From NCBI RefSeq assembly GCF_008039575.1, contig NZ_VDUY01000002.1, positions 496,001-560,000 on the forward strand: a stretch of DNA of 64,000 nucleotides, in the 5' to 3' direction. Below, piece by piece: positions 42,852-53,954 of this stretch (its first letter is position 1; each line of letters begins with the position of its first letter). The position numbers and the translations under genes are program-made. The stretch is from Zeimonas arvi. GTDB lineage: Bacteria; Pseudomonadota; Gammaproteobacteria; Burkholderiales; Burkholderiaceae_E. The notes below the pieces were generated by a model. That model searched no databases, was not told the DNA's origin, and worked only from the letters and a program-made list of their open reading frames with translations.

Positions 42852-43609
42852 TTCGCCGGGCCGGCGGCCGCCGCCTCGCGGATCAGCCGCTTCATTTCGC
42901 GCACCGCCTCGCGCATGCCGACGAACATCGCCCGCGAGACGATCGCGTGGCCGATGTGGAGCTCGCGCACACCGGCCAGCCGGGCCACCGCTTGCACGTT
43001 GAAGTAGTTCAGCGCGTGACCGGCATTGAAACGCATGCCGCAGGCCAGGATCGCCTCGCCGGCGGCGCGGATGCGCGCCAGCTCGGCCACAACCGGCGGG
43101 CTCTCGGCGTCGCGCCCGCGCGCGTGGAAGGCGTGCGCGTAGGGCCCGGTGTGGATCTCGCAGACGCGCGCGCCGATGCGCCTTGCGGCCTCGACCTGGG
43201 GCAGCTCCGCGTCGATGAACACGCTGGTGACGATGCCCGAATCGGCCAGTCGGGCCACGACCCCGCGCAGCCGACTCTCCTGCGACACGATGTCGAGACC
43301 GCCCTCGGTGGTGACCTCGTGGCGCCCCTCGGGCACCAGCATCGCCATCTCGGGCTTCAGAGCGCAGGCGATGCCGACCATTTCGTCGGTGGCCGCCATC
43401 TCCAGGTTCAGCTTGATGTGCGTGAGCTCGCGCAGCCGGCGCACGTCCTCGTCCTGGATGTGGCGGCGATCCTCGCGCAGGTGCACGGTGATGCCGTCGG
43501 CGCCGCCCAGGTGGGCTTCGACGGCGGCCCATACCGGGTCTGGCTCCCAGGTGCGGCGCGCCTGGCGCACGGTGGCCACGTGGTCGATGTTGACGCCGAG
43601 TTCGATCAT
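42848..43609 (-). CDS. pdxJ: Pyridoxine 5'-phosphate synthase
   Basis: A 253-residue TIM-barrel enzyme that condenses 1-deoxyxylulose 5-phosphate with 3-amino-2-oxopropyl phosphate to pyridoxine phosphate. Signatures: IELGVNIDHVATVRQAR at the start, GADGITVHLREDRRHIQDED, LNLEMAATDEM, and GHALNYFNVQAVA near the phosphate site. It begins 7 bases behind recO. The assignment is secure from the near-complete conservation of the active-site His, Glu and phosphate loop segments. Confidence 0.96.
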   Translation of the reverse strand: MIELGVNIDHVATVRQARRTWEPDPVWAAVEAHLGGADGITVHLREDRRHIQDEDVRRLRELTHIKLNLEMAATDEMVGIACALKPEMAMLVPEGRHEVTTEGGLDIVSQESRLRGVVARLADSGIVTSVFIDAELPQVEAARRIGARVCEIHTGPYAHAFHARGRDAESPPVVAELARIRAAGEAILACGMRFNAGHALNYFNVQAVARLAGVRELHIGHAIVSRAMFVGMREAVREMKRLIREAAAAGPAK

Positions 43610-43616
43610 GACGGTT

Positions 43617-44327
43617 TCAGAGCTTGTGCAGGTCGATCAGGATCTGCCGGGTGTTGAGCGGAGCGCCGTCCAGGTGATGGGCCAGAATGGCGCGCATCAG
43701 GTATTTTGCCTGCTGGCGGGCCGCCGCGCTGCCGAAGCGCCCGCCGGCCAGTTCGCGCAGGGTGCTGCCAGCCACCGCCGAGGCCTCGCCCGGCTCGGCC
43801 GCCACGAAGCCGCCGCCCGGGCTCCATCGGTAGAGCCCGCGATCGTCGATCGGCCGGTCGGCGGCGTCGCGCTCCAGGTCGGGGGCATAGCCGGTCTCGC
43901 GCAGCAGCAGCCACTCGAAGCGGCGCAGGGTCTCGTCGGCCGGTGCGCTGCCCTCGGAAAGCTCGCGCAACGCCTGCTCGTAGGCGTCGTAGAGCGCAGG
44001 GTGCGCGTCCTCGCGCGGCAGCAGCCGCATCAGCAGTTCGTTCAGGTAGAAGGCGCAGAGCAGCGCGTCGCCCTGCGGCGCCGGCAGCCCCCCGGTCCAC
44101 TCGGCCCCGGTCAGCGTGCGCAGCTCGCGCGCGCCAGCCCAGGTGGCCAGCAGCGGCTGGAACTGCAGCAGCACCGCGCGCAACGCCGAGCGCGGCCGCT
44201 TGGCGCCCTTGGCCACCGCAGCGATCCGGCCGTGCTCGCGGGTGAACAGGTCGACGACGAGGCTGGTTTCGCGGTACGGCGTCGAATGGAGCAGGAAGGC
44301 AGGCGCGCTGGTCCTACTCGTAGCCAT
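43617..44327 (-). CDS. recO: DNA repair protein RecO
   Basis: A 236-residue RecO. The N-terminal OB fold reads APAFLLHSTPYRETSLVVDL, FTREHGRIAAVAKGAKRPRS, and the helical C-terminal domain contains AFYLNELLMRLLPREDAHPA. It mediates RecA loading in the RecFOR pathway. The C-terminal zinc cysteines of some RecO proteins are absent, as in most Proteobacteria. The start overlaps the era end by 14 bases. Confidence 0.92.
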   Translation of the reverse strand: MATSRTSAPAFLLHSTPYRETSLVVDLFTREHGRIAAVAKGAKRPRSALRAVLLQFQPLLATWAGARELRTLTGAEWTGGLPAPQGDALLCAFYLNELLMRLLPREDAHPALYDAYEQALRELSEGSAPADETLRRFEWLLLRETGYAPDLERDAADRPIDDRGLYRWSPGGGFVAAEPGEASAVAGSTLRELAGGRFGSAAARQQAKYLMRAILAHHLDGAPLNTRQILIDLHKL

Positions 44328-45216
44328 AGGCCCGCAGGCTCTGCTCGGTGGCCGCCCAGCCCGACTTCACCTTGACGAACAATTCCAGGTAGACCTTGCA
44401 GCCAAAGAGCTTCTCCAGATCCTGGCGCGCCTCGGTGGCGATGCGCTTGATCCGCTCGCCGCCTGCGCCCAGCACGATCGGCTTCTGCCCTTCCCGCTCG
44501 ATCAGGATCGCCGCGTGGACGCGGCGCAGCTTCGGCAGTTCCTCGAACAGCTCGATCTCGACGGTGCTGTCGTAGGGCACCTCGTCGCCGAGCCGGCGGA
44601 AGAGCTTCTCGCGGATCAGTTCGGCGGCCAGGAAGCGCTCGCTGCGGTCGGTCAGCGAGTCGGGGTCGTACATCGGCGGCCCCTCGGGCAGGCGGGCCGC
44701 GCAAAGGTCGAGCAACAGCGGCACCTGGCGGCCGGTCTTCGCGCTGATCGGCACCACCTCGTCGAAGGCGCGGCAGGCGGTCGCCTTGTTCACCAGCTCG
44801 ATCAGACGAGCCTTCTCGGGCACCGCGTCGACCTTGTTGATGGCCAGCAGCACCGGCCGGTCGGCCGGCAGCAGCTTCGCGATGCGCTCGTCGGCCGGCG
44901 TCCAGCCGCGCGCATCGCAGACCAGCACGACCACGTCGGCGTCCTCGGCCACCTGCACCGCGGTGCGGTTGAGCACCCGGTTGAGCGCACCACCGCTTCG
45001 GGTCTGGTAGCCGGGGCTGTCGATGAACACCAGCTGCGCGTCCGGGCGGGTCACGATGCCGGCGATCCGGTGGCGGGTGGTCTGCGGCCGGTCGGAGGTG
45101 ATCGACAGCTTCTGGCCGACCATCCGGTTGAGCAGCGTGGACTTGCCGACGTTGGGACGGCCCACGATCGCGACATGGCCGCTGCGATGGACGACGGGCG
45201 TATCGGAATCGGTCAT
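44314..45216 (-). CDS. era: GTPase Era
   Basis: A 300-residue GTPase that acts in 16S rRNA maturation and 30S assembly. G1 is GRPNVGKST, G3 is IDSPGYQ (Ser for the common Thr in DTPG), G4 NKVD, and G5 SAKTG. The C-terminal KH domain contains VLGAGGERIKRIATEARQDL. It follows rnc by 15 bases and precedes recO, a conserved set. Nothing unusual apart from the DSPG variant. Confidence 0.95.
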   Translation of the reverse strand: MTDSDTPVVHRSGHVAIVGRPNVGKSTLLNRMVGQKLSITSDRPQTTRHRIAGIVTRPDAQLVFIDSPGYQTRSGGALNRVLNRTAVQVAEDADVVVLVCDARGWTPADERIAKLLPADRPVLLAINKVDAVPEKARLIELVNKATACRAFDEVVPISAKTGRQVPLLLDLCAARLPEGPPMYDPDSLTDRSERFLAAELIREKLFRRLGDEVPYDSTVEIELFEELPKLRRVHAAILIEREGQKPIVLGAGGERIKRIATEARQDLEKLFGCKVYLELFVKVKSGWAATEQSLRAYGYE

Positions 45217-45231
45217 GGGTGATGCGCGGGG

Positions 45232-45975
45232 TCAGGCCGCGGCTGGCGCGTCGCCCCGGACCGGCGCGTCGGCCCGGGCCCGCGACCGCTTGCGCTCGGG
45301 CGGCATCGCCGCCTGCGCCGCCTCGAGCGCGCGCCGGGCCGCGCCCTGCTCGGCCGCGCGCCGGCTGGCGCCGCTGCCCAGCACCCTGATCTGCAGCTTG
45401 GGGATCGCGCACTCGACCTCGAACATCTGGCTGTGCGCGGCGCCGTGCGTGGCCACCACCGAATAGACCGGCAGCGGCAGCTTGCGGCTCTGCAGCCACT
45501 CCTGCAGCAGCGTCTTGGCGTCCTTGCCCAGCGTGAGCGGGTCCACCGAGCGCAGCACCGGCTCGTAGAGCGCGACGATCGCCTTCTCGGCGGCGGGAAA
45601 GCCGGCGTCGAGGAAGATCGCGCCGAAGATGCCCTCGAGCGCGTCGGCCAGGATGGACGGCCGGCGATGCCCGCCGCTGCGCAGCTCGCCCTCGCCGAGC
45701 TGCAGGTGTTCGGACAGCCCGATGCGCTGGGCGATCTCGTAGAGCGCCTGCTGCTTGACCAGGTTGGAGCGCAGCCGCGACAGGTCGCCCTCGTCGAGAC
45801 GGCCGAAGTGGCGGTAGAGCATGGTGGCCACGACGCAGTTGAGCACCGAGTCGCCGAGGAACTCCAGCCGCTCGTTGTTCGGCTGGCCGAAGCTGCGGTG
45901 GGTCAGCGCCTGGCGCAGCAGCGCGGCATCGTCGAAGCGATGGCCGATGAGCTGCTGCAGCCGGTCGAGATCCAT
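45232..45975 (-). CDS. rnc: Ribonuclease III
   Basis: A 247-residue RNase III. The catalytic signature [20 protein letters not shown] is present, as is [16 protein letters not shown] with the second set of metal ligands. The double-stranded RNA-binding domain begins near residue 155 ([20 protein letters not shown]). A basic tail of about 25 residues ([15 protein letters not shown]) follows. It processes rRNA precursors; the DUF4845 gene precedes it in the lepA-lepB-rnc-era group. Confidence 0.96.
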   Translation of the reverse strand: MDLDRLQQLIGHRFDDAALLRQALTHRSFGQPNNERLEFLGDSVLNCVVATMLYRHFGRLDEGDLSRLRSNLVKQQALYEIAQRIGLSEHLQLGEGELRSGGHRRPSILADALEGIFGAIFLDAGFPAAEKAIVALYEPVLRSVDPLTLGKDAKTLLQEWLQSRKLPLPVYSVVATHGAAHSQMFEVECAIPKLQIRVLGSGASRRAAEQGAARRALEAAQAAMPPERKRSRARADAPVRGDAPAAA

Positions 45976-46007
45976 TCGATGCGCTTGCCGGTGGGCGGCA
46001 GCCTCGC

Positions 46008-46451
46008 TCAGTGGCGGCTGCTGCCGTGATAGGCGATGACCAGCGATACCGGGCCGGCCAGCTCGATCCGCTTTTCGTAGGCGAAGGACACCACGGTGGC
46101 GCCATCGACCTTCTCGATGATCAGGTCACGACCGGAGATCGACTTGATGTCGTCGACCGCGGCGAAGCGGTCGAAGGCCACCTGGAGCTCGCGCGCGCTG
46201 GGTGCGCCGGAGGTGACCACCTTCTCCACCGCACCCTTGATCGCCATGTACTCGAGTGCCGAAGGCACCACCCGCATCGCGACCACCGCGATCGCGATGA
46301 CCACCGCCGCGACGAACAACAGGCCGATCAGCGAGAGACCCCGCTGGGCGCGCCGGAGCGCCGCTCGGGACGCGAGGCGGGCGGCGCCTGCCGCCGAAAC
46401 GGCCGTACGGGTTGCGACTGCCTTGCTTGCGACTGCCTTGCTTGCGCTCAT
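46008..46451 (-). CDS. DUF4845 membrane protein
   Basis: A 147-residue single-pass protein. Residues 38-62 form a pilin-like hydrophobic segment ([20 protein letters not shown]), and the rest fits DUF4845 ([39 protein letters not shown]). The function is unknown, but the gene sits between lepB and rnc in many Beta- and Gammaproteobacteria. The N terminus has a short internal duplication, [11 protein letters not shown]. It overlaps lepB by 4 bases. Confidence 0.85.
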   Translation of the reverse strand: MSASKAVASKAVATRTAVSAAGAARLASRAALRRAQRGLSLIGLLFVAAVVIAIAVVAMRVVPSALEYMAIKGAVEKVVTSGAPSARELQVAFDRFAAVDDIKSISGRDLIIEKVDGATVVSFAYEKRIELAGPVSLVIAYHGSSRH

Positions 46452-47344
46452 TCGAAGCTTCCGATCCTGGAAAGGTCGCCGAAATTCATCCAGATGAAGA
46501 AGGCCCTGCCGACGATGTTGCCTTCCGGAACGAAGCCCCAGAATCGGCTGTCCAGGCTGTTCTCGCGGTTGTCGCCCATCACGAAGTAGTGGCCCTCGGG
46601 CACGGTGCAGGTGACGCCCCGGCTGTCATAGCGGCACTTCTCGAAATGGGGAAACCGCTCCATCGGCTGTATGAAAGGCGGTTTTTCCAAGTCTGTCAAT
46701 ATCTTATGGGAGGTTTCTCCCAATCGTTCTGAATACTGGGGCGCCAGGGTGAGACGCCGCCTGTCCTCGAACTCGCCGGCCCGTTCCAGCGGCACCGGCT
46801 GGCCGTTGATCGACAGGCGCTTGTCCTGGTAGGCCACCACGTCGCCCGGCAGCCCCACCACCCGCTTGATGTAGTCGACCGAGGGGTCGCTGGGGTAGCG
46901 GAAGACCATCACGTCGCCTCGCTCGGGCGCGCCCGTGTCCAGAATCTTGGTGTGGACCACCGGCAGACGAAGGCCGTAGCTGAACTTGTTCACCAGGATC
47001 AGGTCGCCGACGACCAGCGTGGGCAGCATCGACTCGGACGGGATCTTGAACGGTTCGGCCACGAAGGAGCGCAGGCCGAACACGAGCAGGATCACCGGGA
47101 AGAGCCCGGCCGTGTACTCCAGCCAGAGCGGCTGCCGCTCCATGCGGTCGCGCAGCGCCTCGCGCTCGGCGGCCACCGCCTGCTCGCCGCCCGAGGCGCG
47201 CAGGCCCGGCGCGGCGTCGCGGTCGAAGCCGGCCAGCGCGAGCTCGGCGGCGCGGGCGCGGCGCGGCCGGAACACGAGGCGATCGGCCACCCAGGCCGCG
47301 AAGGTGACGAGCAGGAGCAGGAAGAGCAGCAGCGCGAAGTTCAT
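46448..47344 (-). CDS. lepB: Signal peptidase I
   Basis: A 298-residue signal peptidase. The catalytic Ser is in FKIPSESMLPTLVVGDLILV and the Lys in GDVMVFRYPSDPSVDYIKRV; box E is GHYFVMGDNRENSLDSRFWG. Two N-terminal membrane segments are visible (LLLFLLLLVTFAAWVADRLV and TAGLFPVILLVFGLRSFVAE). It cleaves Sec signal peptides at the periplasmic face. A patch coding for RLGETSHKILTDLEKPPFIQ (about 46660-46740) is clearly richer in A/T than the rest. It lies 25 bases behind lepA. Confidence 0.95.
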   Translation of the reverse strand: MNFALLLFLLLLVTFAAWVADRLVFRPRRARAAELALAGFDRDAAPGLRASGGEQAVAAEREALRDRMERQPLWLEYTAGLFPVILLVFGLRSFVAEPFKIPSESMLPTLVVGDLILVNKFSYGLRLPVVHTKILDTGAPERGDVMVFRYPSDPSVDYIKRVVGLPGDVVAYQDKRLSINGQPVPLERAGEFEDRRRLTLAPQYSERLGETSHKILTDLEKPPFIQPMERFPHFEKCRYDSRGVTCTVPEGHYFVMGDNRENSLDSRFWGFVPEGNIVGRAFFIWMNFGDLSRIGSFE

Positions 47345-47369
47345 CGGTCGGGGTTCTCGAGGGATTCGG

Positions 47370-49175
<1,806 letters not shown>

Positions 49176-49276
49176 CGGGCCCTGCGAGGCGAAGGCTGCA
49201 AAACAGCGGGGACTGCAGAACGGCAGGCGCGCGGCCGCGAAACGCGGCCCCGCGCCCGGCACGGGACAAACCGGGG

Positions 49277-49285
49277 ATTTTAGCA
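49277..49285 (-). promoter_or_regulatory. Extended -10 promoter candidate for lepA
   Basis: The minus strand reads TGCTAAAAT, an extended -10 (TGn-TAAAAT) in the 136-base gap between the degP stop and lepA. The start point would be near 49270, leaving a leader of about 95 bases. A GC-rich inverted repeat (GCGGCC/GGCCGC, 49288-49305) lies just upstream and could end degP transcription. No -35 match is obvious. Confidence 0.4.
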
Positions 49286-49311
49286 GCGCGGCCGGCCCGG
49301 GCCGCTCCGCT

Positions 49312-50784
49312 TCATTCCGGACGGATCGGCACGAACTGCGCGTTGTCGCCGCGCCGCACCAGCAGCACCACGGTGCGGGAGCGGTCCAGCCCCTTGACCA
49401 GTTCGTTGAACTGGCTCGCTCCGGTCACCTCGGTGTTGTTCACCCCCAGCACGATGTCGCCGGCCCGCAGCCCGGCACGCGCCGCCGCGCCTTCCACGCC
49501 CTGCACCAGCGCGCCGCCCTTGATACGCAGTTGCGCGAGCCGGTCGGCCGGCACGTCGACGACCGCCAGGCCCAGCGCGTTCATCGCGGGCTGGGCCGGC
49601 GGCTGCGCGCCGCCCTGCCCCGGGCCGCCGGCGCGGGCCGTGACCTCGGGCTTGAGCTCGTCGACCGTGATGCTCAGGTCGCGCTGCTGGCCGCGGCGCC
49701 AGACCTGCAAGGTGACGCTGGTGCCGGGCCGGGTGCCGCCGACCAGGCGCGGCAGGTCGCTGGCTCGGTCGATCTGGCGGCCGTCGAAGCGCAGGATGAT
49801 GTCACCGACTTCGACGCCGGCCTTCTCGGCCGGGCCGCCGCGCTCGACGCTGCGCACCAGCGCGCCTGCCGCGCGCGGCAGGCCGAGCGGCTCGGCCACG
49901 TCGCGGGTGACCTCGGCGATGCCCACGCCGATCCGGCCGCGGATCACCCGGCCGGATTCGCGCAGCTGGTCGGCCACGCGCATCGCCTCGTCGATCGGGA
50001 TCGCGAAGGAGATGCCCATGAACCCGCCGGTCCGGCTGTAGATCTGCGAGTTGATGCCGACCACCTCGCCGGACATGTTCAGCAGCGGCCCGCCCGAGTT
50101 GCCCGGGTTCACCGCCACATCGGTCTGGATGAAGGGGAGGTAGTCGCCGGTGTCGCGGCTCTTGGCCGAGACGATGCCGGCGGTCACCGTGTTGTCGAGC
50201 CCGAAGGGCGAGCCGATCGCGATCACCCATTCGCCGACCCGCAGCTTCGTGGAATCGCCGACCTTGAGCGTGGGCAGGCGATCGGCCTCGATCTTGACCA
50301 GCGCCACGTCGGTGCGACGGTCCGAACCGATCACCTTGCCGCGCAGCTCGCGCTTGTCGGTGAGGGTCACGTAGATGTCGTCGGCGCCGTCGACCACGTG
50401 GTGGTTGGTCAGGATGTAGCCGTCCTGGGAGATGACGAAGCCGGAGCCCACGCCGCGCGGCACTTCCTGCCCCGGCCCGCGCTGGCCGTTGTTCGGTCCC
50501 TGCGGGTTCGGCTGGCCAGGCTGACGCGGCGGAAAGAAGCGGCGGAAGAACTCGAACAGCGGATCGTTCTCGTCCATGCCCTCGGGCAGCGGGAAGGGAA
50601 AGCCGGGCGGCGCGCCGGCGCGATCGCCATTGATGCGGGCCGTGGTCCGGATGTTCACCACGGCCGGGCCGGCCTTCTCGACCAGATCGGCGAAATCGGG
50701 CAGCTGCCGCGCCTGCGCCTGCGCGGCGGGAGCGAGGAACCAGCTCGCGCTCGCCATCGCGAGCGCCAGGATCAGCTTCTTCAT
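49312..50784 (-). CDS. Do-family periplasmic serine protease (DegP/MucD-like)
   Basis: A 490-residue periplasmic protease with a signal peptide ([20 protein letters not shown], cleavage near AQAQA). The catalytic triad is His129 (TNHHVVDG), Asp159 (RRTDVALVK) and Ser230 ([10 protein letters not shown]). Two PDZ domains follow (about residues 290-375 and 410-485), separated by a Gly/Pro/Ala-rich linker. It degrades misfolded envelope proteins. Unlike the usual betaproteobacterial arrangement, no rpoE-rseA-rseB genes precede it; upstream is a small membrane protein and fabF. Confidence 0.93.
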   Translation of the reverse strand: MKKLILALAMASASWFLAPAAQAQARQLPDFADLVEKAGPAVVNIRTTARINGDRAGAPPGFPFPLPEGMDENDPLFEFFRRFFPPRQPGQPNPQGPNNGQRGPGQEVPRGVGSGFVISQDGYILTNHHVVDGADDIYVTLTDKRELRGKVIGSDRRTDVALVKIEADRLPTLKVGDSTKLRVGEWVIAIGSPFGLDNTVTAGIVSAKSRDTGDYLPFIQTDVAVNPGNSGGPLLNMSGEVVGINSQIYSRTGGFMGISFAIPIDEAMRVADQLRESGRVIRGRIGVGIAEVTRDVAEPLGLPRAAGALVRSVERGGPAEKAGVEVGDIILRFDGRQIDRASDLPRLVGGTRPGTSVTLQVWRRGQQRDLSITVDELKPEVTARAGGPGQGGAQPPAQPAMNALGLAVVDVPADRLAQLRIKGGALVQGVEGAAARAGLRAGDIVLGVNNTEVTGASQFNELVKGLDRSRTVVLLVRRGDNAQFVPIRPE

Positions 50785-50928
50785 CGGTCTGTCGTTGTCC
50801 AGGGTTGAAGTGGCGCCGCAGCGGCGCAACGAAACGGTGTCGGTCCGCGGCGGCCGACCTTTCCGGCTCCGCGGCCCGCAATTCCCGAGCAGGTGCGAGC
50901 CAGGACGCCGGAATTCAAGTGCTGCCGA

Positions 50929-51390
50929 TCAGCCGGCCGCCTGCCGGCCGCGACGCAGCCAGGCCAGCCAGCTCACCAGCCTGCGCCAGGTTTCCTCGTC
51001 GTGGCCGGCGCGGCCGATCAGGATCTCGTGACGCCGCCCGGCGCCGCTCCGAAGCCGCAACCAGACCAGGTTCTCGCCGGCATGCCAGCGTTCGACGCCC
51101 ACCGCCACGAACTCGCCCGTTTCGCGGCCCGAATCGCCGCGCCAGGCCGGTCGCCCGTCCGCTGCAACCCGCAGGGTACCCCAGGAGAGCCCGAAACCGG
51201 CATGCCGCCAGCCCGCCCAGAGCATCAGGGCGCCGAGGCCCAGCAGGATCCATCCGTCCTCGCGGCCCCGGGAAAGCCAGGCGGCCAGCGCGAAGCCGGC
51301 CACGCCCAGGCCGATCACGGCCGCCCGCAGTGCGCGCACCGCCGGCGAGGGCGTCACCGGCACTTCGAAGCTCGCCGGGGCGTCGTTCAC
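50929..51390 (-). CDS. Small two-helix membrane protein, YgfX-like
   Basis: A 153-residue protein with two adjacent hydrophobic segments (AVIGLGVAGFALAAWLSRG and DGWILLGLGALMLWAGWRHA) followed by a soluble domain rich in Trp and Arg that ends HDEETWRRLVSWLAWLRRGR. This layout and ending resemble the YgfX (CptA-like) family, which is often encoded near fabF/rpoE in Betaproteobacteria, but I am not certain. It lies 34 bases behind fabF. The 144-base gap to degP shows no gene. Confidence 0.5.
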   Translation of the reverse strand: MNDAPASFEVPVTPSPAVRALRAAVIGLGVAGFALAAWLSRGREDGWILLGLGALMLWAGWRHAGFGLSWGTLRVAADGRPAWRGDSGRETGEFVAVGVERWHAGENLVWLRLRSGAGRRHEILIGRAGHDEETWRRLVSWLAWLRRGRQAAG

Positions 51391-51424
51391 CGTGAACGGA
51401 CCGGGTCGCGCACCGGCTCGGCGC

Positions 51425-52660
51425 TCACACCCGCTTGAGAACCAGCGTGCCGTTCGTGCCGCCGAAGCCGAACGAGTTCTTCATCGCATAGTCGATCTCG
51501 AGCTGCCGCGCTTCGTTGGCGCAGTAGTCCAGATCGCACTCCGGATCCTGGTTGAAGAGGTTGATGGTGGGCGGCGACACCTGGTGGTGGATCGCCAGCG
51601 CGGTGAAGACCGTTTCGATGCCGCCGGCCCCGCCGAGCAGGTGACCGGTCATCGACTTGGTGGAGTTCACCACCAGGTTGCGGGCGTTGTCGACGCCCAG
51701 CGCCGCCTTGATCGCCTCGGTCTCGTTCCTGTCGCCCAGCGGCGTGGACGTGCCGTGCGCGTTCAGGTAGTCGATCTGGTCGGTGCCGATCTTCGCGTCG
51801 CGCAGCGCATTGAGCATGCAGCGGCGCGGGCCGTCCATGTCGGGAGCGGTGATGTGGTGGGCGTCGGCACTCATCCCGAAACCGACGACCTCGGCGTAGA
51901 TCTTCGCGCCGCGGGCCTTCGCGTGCTCGTACTCCTCGAGCATCATCACGCCGGCGCCCTCGCCCAGCACGAAGCCGTCGCGGTCGCGGTCCCAGGGCCG
52001 GCTGGCCGTCTCGGGGTCGTCGTTGCGGGTCGACAGCGCTCGCGCCGCGCAAAAGCCGCCCAGGCCCAGCGGCGAGACGGTGCACTCGGCGCCCCCGGCC
52101 AGGATCGCGTCGGCGTCGCCGTACTGGATCAGCCGGGCCGCGTCGCCGATGCAGTGCAGCCCGGTGGTGCAGGCGCTGACCAGCGCGTAGTTCGGGCCCT
52201 TGAGCCCGTACATGATCGACATCTGCCCGGAGATCATGTTGATGATCGAACCGGGAACGAAGAACGGCGACAGGCGGCGCACGCCGCGGCTCTTCAGCTC
52301 GTCGTGGGTGTGCTCGATCAGCGGCAGGCCGCCGATGCCCGAGCCGATGATCACCCCGACGCGATCGGCGTTCGACTCGTCGACCTGCAGGCCGCTGTCG
52401 CGCAGCGCCTGCACGCCGGCGGCGATGCCGTAGTGCACGAAGGTGTCGAAGTGACGCGCCTCCTTCGGAGGCATGTACTCGGACACCTCGAAATCCTTGA
52501 CCACGCCCGCGATCTGCGTCGGGAAGGCCGATGCGTCGAACCGGGTGATCCGGGAGATGCCCGACTTCCCGGCCACCAGGTTCTGCCAGGCGGACTGGAC
52601 ATCGTTGCCGACCGGGGAGACGACTCCCAGGCCGGTGATCACGACTCGGCGTCGACTCAC
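51425..52660 (-). CDS. fabF: 3-Oxoacyl-ACP synthase II
   Basis: A 411-residue condensing enzyme that extends acyl-ACP with malonyl-ACP. The nucleophile Cys is in ALVSACTTGLHCIGD; the two active-site His residues are in YLNAHGTSTPLGDRNE and KSMTGHLLGGAGGIE. The end NSFGFGGTNGTLVLKRV is the usual FabF C terminus. It lies 93 bases behind acpP in the plsX-fabHDG-acpP-fabF cluster. No deviation from the family is seen. Confidence 0.96.
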   Translation of the reverse strand: MSRRRVVITGLGVVSPVGNDVQSAWQNLVAGKSGISRITRFDASAFPTQIAGVVKDFEVSEYMPPKEARHFDTFVHYGIAAGVQALRDSGLQVDESNADRVGVIIGSGIGGLPLIEHTHDELKSRGVRRLSPFFVPGSIINMISGQMSIMYGLKGPNYALVSACTTGLHCIGDAARLIQYGDADAILAGGAECTVSPLGLGGFCAARALSTRNDDPETASRPWDRDRDGFVLGEGAGVMMLEEYEHAKARGAKIYAEVVGFGMSADAHHITAPDMDGPRRCMLNALRDAKIGTDQIDYLNAHGTSTPLGDRNETEAIKAALGVDNARNLVVNSTKSMTGHLLGGAGGIETVFTALAIHHQVSPPTINLFNQDPECDLDYCANEARQLEIDYAMKNSFGFGGTNGTLVLKRV

Positions 52661-52753
52661 GTCATTGCTCCTGGCCAGATCGGGTTGAGGAACCGGAAAA
52701 TCGGGGGCGCGACCCGAGGGATCTCGGCGGTCGCGCGACGCTCTCGCGAGGCC

Positions 52754-52993
52754 TCAGGCCTTCGAGTGCGACTTCACGTAGTCGATCGCCTGCTGGACCG
52801 TGGTGATCTTCTCGGCTTCCTCGTCGGGGATCTCGGTCTCGAACTCGTCCTCGAGCGCCATCACCAGCTCGACGGTGTCGAGCGAGTCTGCGCCCAGATC
52901 GTCGACGAAGGACGACTCGTTCTTGATGTCGGCTTCGTTCACGCCGAGCTGCTCGGCGACGATCTTCTTGACGCGTTGTTCGATGTTTTCCAT
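52754..52993 (-). CDS. acpP: Acyl carrier protein
   Basis: A 79-residue ACP. The phosphopantetheine site is the Ser in [19 protein letters not shown]. The sequence is acidic and helical throughout, as expected. It carries growing acyl chains between the Fab enzymes; AcpS encoded elsewhere in the window modifies it. It has its own leader of about 65 bases and a likely -10 upstream in the gap from fabG. Confidence 0.97.
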   Translation of the reverse strand: MENIEQRVKKIVAEQLGVNEADIKNESSFVDDLGADSLDTVELVMALEDEFETEIPDEEAEKITTVQQAIDYVKSHSKA

Positions 52994-53061
52994 TTCCTTG
53001 CTCCTTTGGCCGCGCGGTCACGAGCCTGTCTGTTCGGTTTCAGGCTCGCCGGCGCGGCGCG

Positions 53062-53069
53062 ATTGTATA
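53062..53069 (-). promoter_or_regulatory. -10 element candidate for acpP
   Basis: The minus strand reads TATACAAT within the 184-base gap between fabG and acpP, an AT-rich island in GC-rich DNA about 70 bases before the acpP ATG. ACP is needed in far larger amounts than the Fab enzymes, so a separate promoter is expected. The -35 is not clear. The rest of the gap shows no gene. Confidence 0.45.
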
Positions 53070-53177
53070 GCACTTCGGTCGGTCATTAGGCCGCTCGATG
53101 CGCCCCCGGGTGATCCTGGGCAACCGGAAAATCCCGGCAACCCGGATCGAACGCTCTCGATCTTCCGCGAACGTCCT

Positions 53178-53954
53178 TTATTCCATGTACATCCCGCCGT
53201 TTACGTGCAGCGTGACCCCGGTGACGTAACCGGCCTGCGGGCCCGCCAGGAAGGCGACCGCGTCGGCGATGTCCTCGGGCTGGCCGAGCCGGCCGGCCGG
53301 GATCTGCTGCAGCAGCGCGGTGGTCTGCTGCTCGTTCAGCGCGCGCGTCATGTCGGTGTCGATGAAGCCGGGCGCCACGCAGTTGACCGTGATGTTGCGG
53401 CTGCCGAGCTCGCGGGCCAGCGCCCGCGTCATGCCGGCCACGCCGGCCTTGGCCGCCGCATAGTTGGCCTGGCCGGGATTGCCGCTGGCGCCGACCACCG
53501 AGGTGATGTTCACGATGCGGCCATACTTGGCCTTCATCATCGCGCGCATGACCAGCCGCGACATCCGGAAGACGGCGCTCAGGTTGGTGTCGATGACCGA
53601 CTGCCATTCCTCGTCCTTCATCCGCATCGCGAGGTTGTCGCGCGTGATGCCAGCGTTGTTGACCAGGATGGCGACGGGGCCCTTTTCCTTCTGGAGGGCC
53701 TCGACCAGCGCTTCGCAGCGGGCGGCGTCGTTCACGTCCAGGGCCTCGCCGCGCCCGGCCACGCCGGCGGCAGCGAGCCCTTCGGAGATGGACGCGGCGC
53801 CGGCAGCGCTGGTGGCGGTGCCGATCACGAAGGCGCCACGGCCGCCCAGCTCGAGCGCGATCGCGCGGCCGATGCCGCGCGAGGCGCCGGTGACGAGGGC
53901 GATCTGGCCTTCCAGCGGGCGGCTTGCGTTCGGGGGGGGCGTCGAAACGTTCAT
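53178..53954 (-). CDS. fabG: 3-Oxoacyl-ACP reductase
   Basis: A 258-residue short-chain dehydrogenase that reduces 3-oxoacyl-ACP with NADPH. TGASRGIGRAIALELGGRGA is the cofactor loop, NNAGITRDNLAMRMKDEEWQ carries the Asn, and SVVGASGNPGQANYAAAKAG the Ser-Tyr-Lys triad. The C-terminal GYVTGVTLHVNGGMYME is typical FabG. The first 13 residues (NVSTPPPNASRPL) are an extension. It overlaps fabD by 4 bases. Confidence 0.95.
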   Translation of the reverse strand: MNVSTPPPNASRPLEGQIALVTGASRGIGRAIALELGGRGAFVIGTATSAAGAASISEGLAAAGVAGRGEALDVNDAARCEALVEALQKEKGPVAILVNNAGITRDNLAMRMKDEEWQSVIDTNLSAVFRMSRLVMRAMMKAKYGRIVNITSVVGASGNPGQANYAAAKAGVAGMTRALARELGSRNITVNCVAPGFIDTDMTRALNEQQTTALLQQIPAGRLGQPEDIADAVAFLAGPQAGYVTGVTLHVNGGMYME

